A stretch of DNA of 64,000 nt from Polytrichum commune (taxonomy: Eukaryota; Streptophyta; Polytrichopsida; Polytrichales; Polytrichaceae): positions 16,244,001 to 16,308,000 of the forward strand of contig OX485803.1 of the NCBI GenBank assembly GCA_950295325.1. The letters are read 5' to 3'. The translations under genes and the position numbers were made by a program. Every line of letters starts with the position of its first letter. Within the stretch, counting starts at the first letter, position 1. The notes beneath the pieces are model-generated. The model was not told where the DNA came from. It saw only the letters and a program-made list of their open reading frames with translations, and did not search any database. Below, piece by piece: positions 59,251 to 64,000 of the stretch.

Positions 59251-60861
59251 ATGGTAGGGAGCGAGGAGAGCGGGGAGGCGCTGGCCGGGGTGGAGCAGCA
59301 CCAGCACCGGGGATGTGCGTGCCATTACCAGAGGGCCGGGGTGGAGTATTACGGCATAGAGGAGGAGGAGGAGGAGGAAGAAGAGGAAGAAGAAGAGGAA
59401 GAAGAGGACGAGGATCAGGATCAGGAGGACAGCAGGGGCAGCAGCAATAGCACAAATAATGACAATAATACTAGGAATGGCAGTAGCATAGTAGTGTCGC
59501 CTAAGCATAGTTGTCGGAGCCTGCTGGCGCAGAGAGGAGGAAACGGAGGCGGGGGCGCGGTGGAGTTGGTGTTCTTAGAAACGATTGACGGGGAGGTAGA
59601 GGAAGTGGAGCGAGATGTGGCTCTCCTCTCTCCCCTTGTGCAACGCGAGGTTCTTCGTCACGGCCGAGGCGTTACGCGCAACCTCCCCGTCGTGCTCCCG
59701 AAGCAGGTATCATGAAGCTTTAGCTTAGGTTTTCCTCTCGATTTTGTAGTTTGCAATTCCATGATGTTTTCACACAATGCGATGCAGCCACAAGGAAGGA
59801 GAGGTGTTTTGAGCAAGTTTTTTTGTGGGTATGTTTGATTGCTACTTCCTGAGGGGAAGGGAGGTTTAGGAGGGAGTGAGGGTTTGGTTTACTCATGCGG
59901 TGCAATGGTGCAGGTCAGTCCAGGGGCGCTAAAGTTAATATTGGACTACTGCCGGTTTCATAGAGTGTCAGGGAGGTCAGACAAGGAGCGGAAGGTGTTT
60001 GATGAGAAATTCGTGCGGCTGGACACACGAAGGCTGTGCGAATTGACGTCTGCAGCAGACAGCTTGGATATGAAGCCGCTGGGGGACTTGACGAGCCGGG
60101 CGCTGGCGCGCATGATCGAAGGGAAGACCCCGGAGCAGATACGTGAAATCTTCCACCTGCCAGACGACTTGACGGAAGAGGAGAAGCTGGAACCTGTAAA
60201 AATTAGCACAGACGATCCTCGCATTAGGCTATTGAACCGGTTGTACGCCCGGAAGCGGAAGGAGCTCCAGGAGAAGAAGCTGCTCAAGAGCTGTGGCGCC
60301 ATGGAGTCCAGCACGGAGAAGCAAATGAAGGACGAGCGATCGGTAGAGGAATTGGTTTCATTTATTGACGGCAACAACAATAATAATAGTAGTAGTAATA
60401 AGAACAACCGGGTTGGCAGCAACAAGGGCAAAAGGAAAAAGAATAGGCGCAAAAAGGAGCCTGCTGACAACGTCATCAACAACACCAACGCCATCAACAA
60501 CAACATCAGGCGCGGCGCAAGCAGCGCCGCGCAACATAGGATTCTTAGGGAGCAGTACAAGGAGCAGTACAAGGTGTTTGAGGAGGACGGCAACTTCGAC
60601 GATGATGATGGGCTGGACCCTGCCCTTAAGGAGATCGTGGACAGGGAGGTTGAGGATTTTGCACGCAGGCTGAATTCAGACTGGTTGAAACGAACTCAGG
60701 AGATTCTCACACTGGCTTCCTCCAGTCAAGAGCAGAGACACAGGGAGGCCAGGTTGCAGACTGAGGATAGAAATCATATTGGCAATGGAAACTATGGCAA
60801 ACCATTATTCAGTTTATCAAAGGATAATAGACACCTCCAACAGGAGAAACAGGACTCATGA
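59251..60861 (+). CDS. SKP1-like protein of the ASK20/ASK21 type
   Basis: Two exons, 59251-59706 and 59914-60861, phase 0, 467 residues. The ATG at 59251 is the first after an in-frame TAG at 59191. The SKP1 core starts near residue 104 (VELVFLETIDGEVEEVERDV, LPVVLPKQVSPGALKLILDY) and ends near 250 with the F-box-binding region LTSRALARMIEGKTPEQIRE / IFHLPDDLTEEEKLEP. It is followed by DPRIRLLNRLYARKRKEL and a long tail with an Asn/Ser run, a Lys-rich patch, and DPALKEIVDREVEDFARRLN, all marks of the long plant SKP1-like 20/21 group rather than short ASK1 types. SKP1 links F-box proteins to cullin in SCF ubiquitin ligases; whether the long forms do so is unsettled. Unusual here is the roughly 100-residue N-terminal extension with a run of 16 Glu. 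Confidence 0.92.
59359..59421 (+). repeat. Glu/Asp-coding GAG/GAA repeat in the SKP1-like exon 1
   Basis: A GAGGAG/GAAGAA tract encodes 16 consecutive Glu followed by an acidic DEDQDQED segment (about residues 37-60). In-frame and free of stops; the tract is likely to be length-variable. Confidence 0.9.
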
Positions 60862-62400
60862 GTCGTCTGTCGGCTAGTTTAGAAGAAAGAAGAAAGAAAG
60901 AAAGAAGAAGATGGAGCCATACCAACATTGCAACTCCAGGGCGTCCCTGCAAAACCTGCAGGCTGGCGTTTGGTTGAGGTGCAAAATGGGCGGAATAGTG
61001 TGCGTAGAAAATTTGTTCAAAATTCATGGATGGTATTCTGGAGATTTGTAAAAATACATTGTTTGCTACCCTGCCCACCTGCGGAAACAATCTCAGATAC
61101 TCACTGTCTGATTCTCGTTCCTGTAGTTCCCTTCCTTTTCACTGAACTTCCAGTGATTCAATTTTGCTCTTTAAATATCAAATTTGCTCAAGGGTGGAAG
61201 AGTTCAACTGCCTGCTTGATGCCTACTACTACCATTTCCAGCCTCATGTTGCAGCATTTTTCTGTAAGTGATTGGTGAGTCACCAGCGTCCAGTTGGTAC
61301 TCCTCGATTGTATTCTGCCATGACAGGTTTCTAATTTTTAATCTCTGCTCTCCCCTACCTTCGAACCGGCTGAGTTTCTTTTCTCATGCCCTTGTCTGCA
61401 GTTATTGACCTTTTTTTTGTATCCGAAAACTGGTGGGATAACTTCCACAAATTGCTCACAATTTCATGCCGTCATAACATATACTGAAACATGTATTCTT
61501 ACAAGCGCATGCTTGGCATCCATGAGGAGATACGTGGGAACACTATTGGTAGACAGGACTTTTAGGTATCTGGAGTACATCTTCCTACACTTCCCAGTGC
61601 TGACACATTATGTGAAGATCAACTCCTGCTTTCTTGCCAAGTGATTTGAACAGGCAGTTGTTCACTTCAACTTCAAAACTGTAGTATTGATACTTGAATA
61701 ACAACGACATACAACAGGTTCATGCAAGCACTTTGAGGATAACTTTCTTCATTGATGGAAACTCAACATGATTGTCCTCAGGTATTAAGCAGTTCATAAG
61801 TTCTCAGTTAGTCATTGTTTTATTCAGTGACTTAGTACTTGCAAAGCGATGTACAGGTTTGTGTCATGTTTCCTGCAGGCAAAATGCATAAGTTTGGGCT
61901 AGTTCTGTATCTGCCAATGGTGGGAAGGTACTTCGATGCTGGCAAAAGTTGTGCTCTTTGAATTGTGTCCCACTGCTGTGCATGTAGCTTTTTGAAGATT
62001 CATGCATAAACACTTGGGAAAGGGTATTTCTGAAGGTTAAATAAGTCCAAAGCTATGGCTAGCTTGGTACTGGCCTTCTTTCATCTCCAATTGAATTGCA
62101 CACTTGAGTAGGAGCAGAAAACCTGTGCAAAGGTTCGTAGTGCTCAGGTCTATAATGTGCAAAATAGACAGTATGGTGACTAGTATACCTCTACCATCAT
62201 GAATATGGTATCATTGTTGTAAGCTGTATTCCTCATCACTCATAGGGATGGTAGAATCATTGCACCTGACAGCATTTCTGGATTTTTATGTGCAGTCAAG
62301 AATATTGCAGGAGTGGGCAAAATGTTGCAGTCTGAGCACTCAGGTTTGGCAAAAGGTCAAGGTCTTAAGGTATGTGGGTCTAATGTGGTCACTCTTCTAA
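60862..62400. other. SKP1-like 3' flank, no gene recognised
   Basis: Begins with a GAAAGAAAG run at about 60884-60910 and should contain the 3'UTR. Open frames here are short and unlike any family. No repeat family in common with the rest of the window was recognised. Confidence 0.45.
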
Positions 62401-62404
62401 ACGG

Positions 62405-62530
62405 ATACTTAATTTTAAGTGGTATTTCGCATGACTTGGAGTTAAGAATGGACACCACAAAGACCCCTGTCATGACGAGATTGGACTATTTGCTCAAGCT
62501 ATAGGCACCATTCTAGGTTCAATTGTTAAC
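62405..62530 (-). repeat. Inverted copy of the poly-C-family repeat
   Basis: The reverse complement reads ATTGAACCTAGAATGGTGCC, AAATAGTCCAATCTCGTC and GTGGTGTCCATTCTTAAC, in the order seen at 27.9 kb. A more diverged copy lies at about 63810-63900. Confidence 0.7.
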
Positions 62531-63279
62531 ACAATTTGGAGGGCCTATGTGATCACTGAAACAAGAAAGAGAATCTTCACAATGCCCTTTTATAACTTTT
62601 GCATCGAAATTGCAATTTTGAAAGTTGAAATGGAAATCTTCATGGATTGAAATGCTAACTGGATGAGACAATCCTTGAGCTGACCCAACTGGCAAACTTG
62701 TCTATGGACTTGGAAGTGCTCACATTAAGGTCCCATACCATGGGCATCAAAGTAGACGAGGGAATGGAAATCCCTCTTCAGACCTGCGTCGGATGACAGC
62801 TATTTGATATTGAACCAAATTGTTAGAGAGTTGCATGAGATATTGGTGTTACAAGGCGGTGTCGCTTGATTGACATCCATTTCAGCAACATCAAATTTGA
62901 TTAGTCTATGAGAACTGAAACGTAGTAGAACTTGCTCATTACTAAGGTTATCTAGCTGTTAGTCACTCAAAACTTGTCTCTACCTTCTAGGAATTATATT
63001 TCTCTATGTGCATGAAGTGCCAGAGTGTTCCCAAAGTATTTCTGCTTCCTACTGTCATTGGAAACCTGATTATCTGAATTTTTTATAACGGAGTAGGAAT
63101 CACCTACTTGTCAGGTCAGCACGAGTATTCTAAAATTGCCTTCAAATTATCCAGATGAGAGACTTGCAGAAATGCTAGTTATGACTACACTTGTATATGT
63201 CCATGAAGCGGACTGTAACTTAGTAGAATTTGGGCTCAAGAATTGAACTCTTGGACTCTGCAAGATAAAATGTCTGTTG

Positions 63280-63496
63280 GCTACACTTAACTGTCTAATT
63301 AGTGTGGGTTACTATTCGGAGGTATGTGTGGCTATAATGTTTTACTGACATTATTGTTTTTTTACCAACTAAGTTATATCATATTCTTTGGCGTGCATAC
63401 GGACTACTTATGTTAGTTGGGTAAAAAATGATTCTCTCAGTATAAGTAATGCGTAACTCCAAATGGTGACCCACGCTCATTAGACTATTTAGTGTG
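63280..63496 (+). mobile_element. MITE family B, copy 2
   Basis: 217 bp, same orientation as 46647-46877. Left end GCTACACTTAACTGTCTAAT, right end ...CATTAGACTATTTAGTGTGC, interior TTTACCAACTAAGTTATATC and GCGTAACTCCAAATGG shared. More diverged termini than copy 1. Confidence 0.88.
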
Positions 63497-64000
63497 CAAC
63501 TATGTTGTTCCAACTCTAATTTTGCCTTAGTAGCAATCTGATACCAATCATATGATTTAGAGTGGCCCACAATATTCAACATTAACCCACACTAGTAGGC
63601 GGTAACTAGATAGGGAGGCAACAAGTCATGAAGACCACTCCATTTAACATGGTACACCAAATTTAATGCCACACTATATCAAATGTTTAGTTTAGTGTTA
63701 AAAGTGGTTGTATAATTTGGATTGATCATGTAAGGTATGTGAGCTTTATGTATTCACTCTTCTTAATCATATGTCTTTATTTGAGTGAGTGGTATATGGC
63801 AAGGCCTGTAGTCAACGATGGACACTGAAAAGGCATGTGATATGATGAAACTGAAGTATGCGCTCAAAATCTATGCACCATTTTAAGTTCCACAACGTAT
63901 GCGATTGGGAGATCCTATGTGATCATTCAAAGAGTAGAGAATCTTCATGTTGGTCATGCACAACTTTTGCATCTCTGCTTCGATTTTGAAATTTGAATGG

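Noticed and set aside
59958..60593. 211-codon frame antisense to the SKP1-like exon 2
   Set aside because: Shadow of a well-supported coding exon.
34937..60861. PUX8-like and SKP1-like genes as a ubiquitin gene cluster
   Set aside because: They are separated by 18 kb of repeats and, with only two genes, proximity is easily chance.

Overview
This is a stretch of a plant nuclear genome, not a prokaryotic one. Genes are split by GT-AG introns, there are no operons, and every recognisable gene belongs to a family with plant-type features: a KIN-8B kinesin, a DUF946/VPS62 protein, a PUX8/SAY1-type UBX adaptor, and an ASK20/21-type long SKP1. Gene density is about one per 12 kb, introns run mostly from about 0.1 to 1.4 kb, and the intergenic DNA is AT-rich and full of non-autonomous DNA transposons. 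That would suit a seed-free land plant such as a bryophyte, possibly a liverwort; this placement is inference. Gene models were built by hand from reading frame, splice sites and remembered family sequences. The exon phases add up for each gene.

Layout. 1-4 kb: no gene recognised; one hairpin. 4.99-11.3 kb (+): complete KIN-8B gene with tandem repeats inside two introns. 11.3-16.4 kb: no gene; MITEs and foldbacks. 16.46-17.3 kb (+): single-exon gene for a plant-type protein of unknown function, followed by a duplicated 3' fragment of the KIN-8B gene. 18.7-21.9 kb (-): VPS62/DUF946 gene with an in-frame threefold repeat insertion, and a roughly sevenfold tandem array upstream of its start. 24.4-34.9 kb: transposon graveyard with a decayed pogo/Tigger transposase, PIF/Harbinger-like elements and a dispersed poly-C repeat family. 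34.9-41.4 kb (+): complete PUX8-like gene in 11 exons. 42.3-43.3 kb (-): a broken PUX paralogue pointing tail-to-tail at it. 43.4-58.9 kb: repeats and MITEs only. 59.25-60.86 kb (+): SKP1-like gene with an acidic N-terminal extension. 60.9-64 kb: no gene; more MITE copies.

The genes are not an operon or an evident pathway cluster. PUX8-like (a CDC48 cofactor) and the SKP1-like protein (SCF ubiquitin ligase subunit) both serve the ubiquitin system, but they are 18 kb apart and nothing in the sequence links them. The main themes are local partial gene duplication (KIN-8B and PUX each have a broken copy within 7 kb), tandem expansion inside introns and one coding linker, and abundant TIR elements. 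I found no convincing new multi-gene system.
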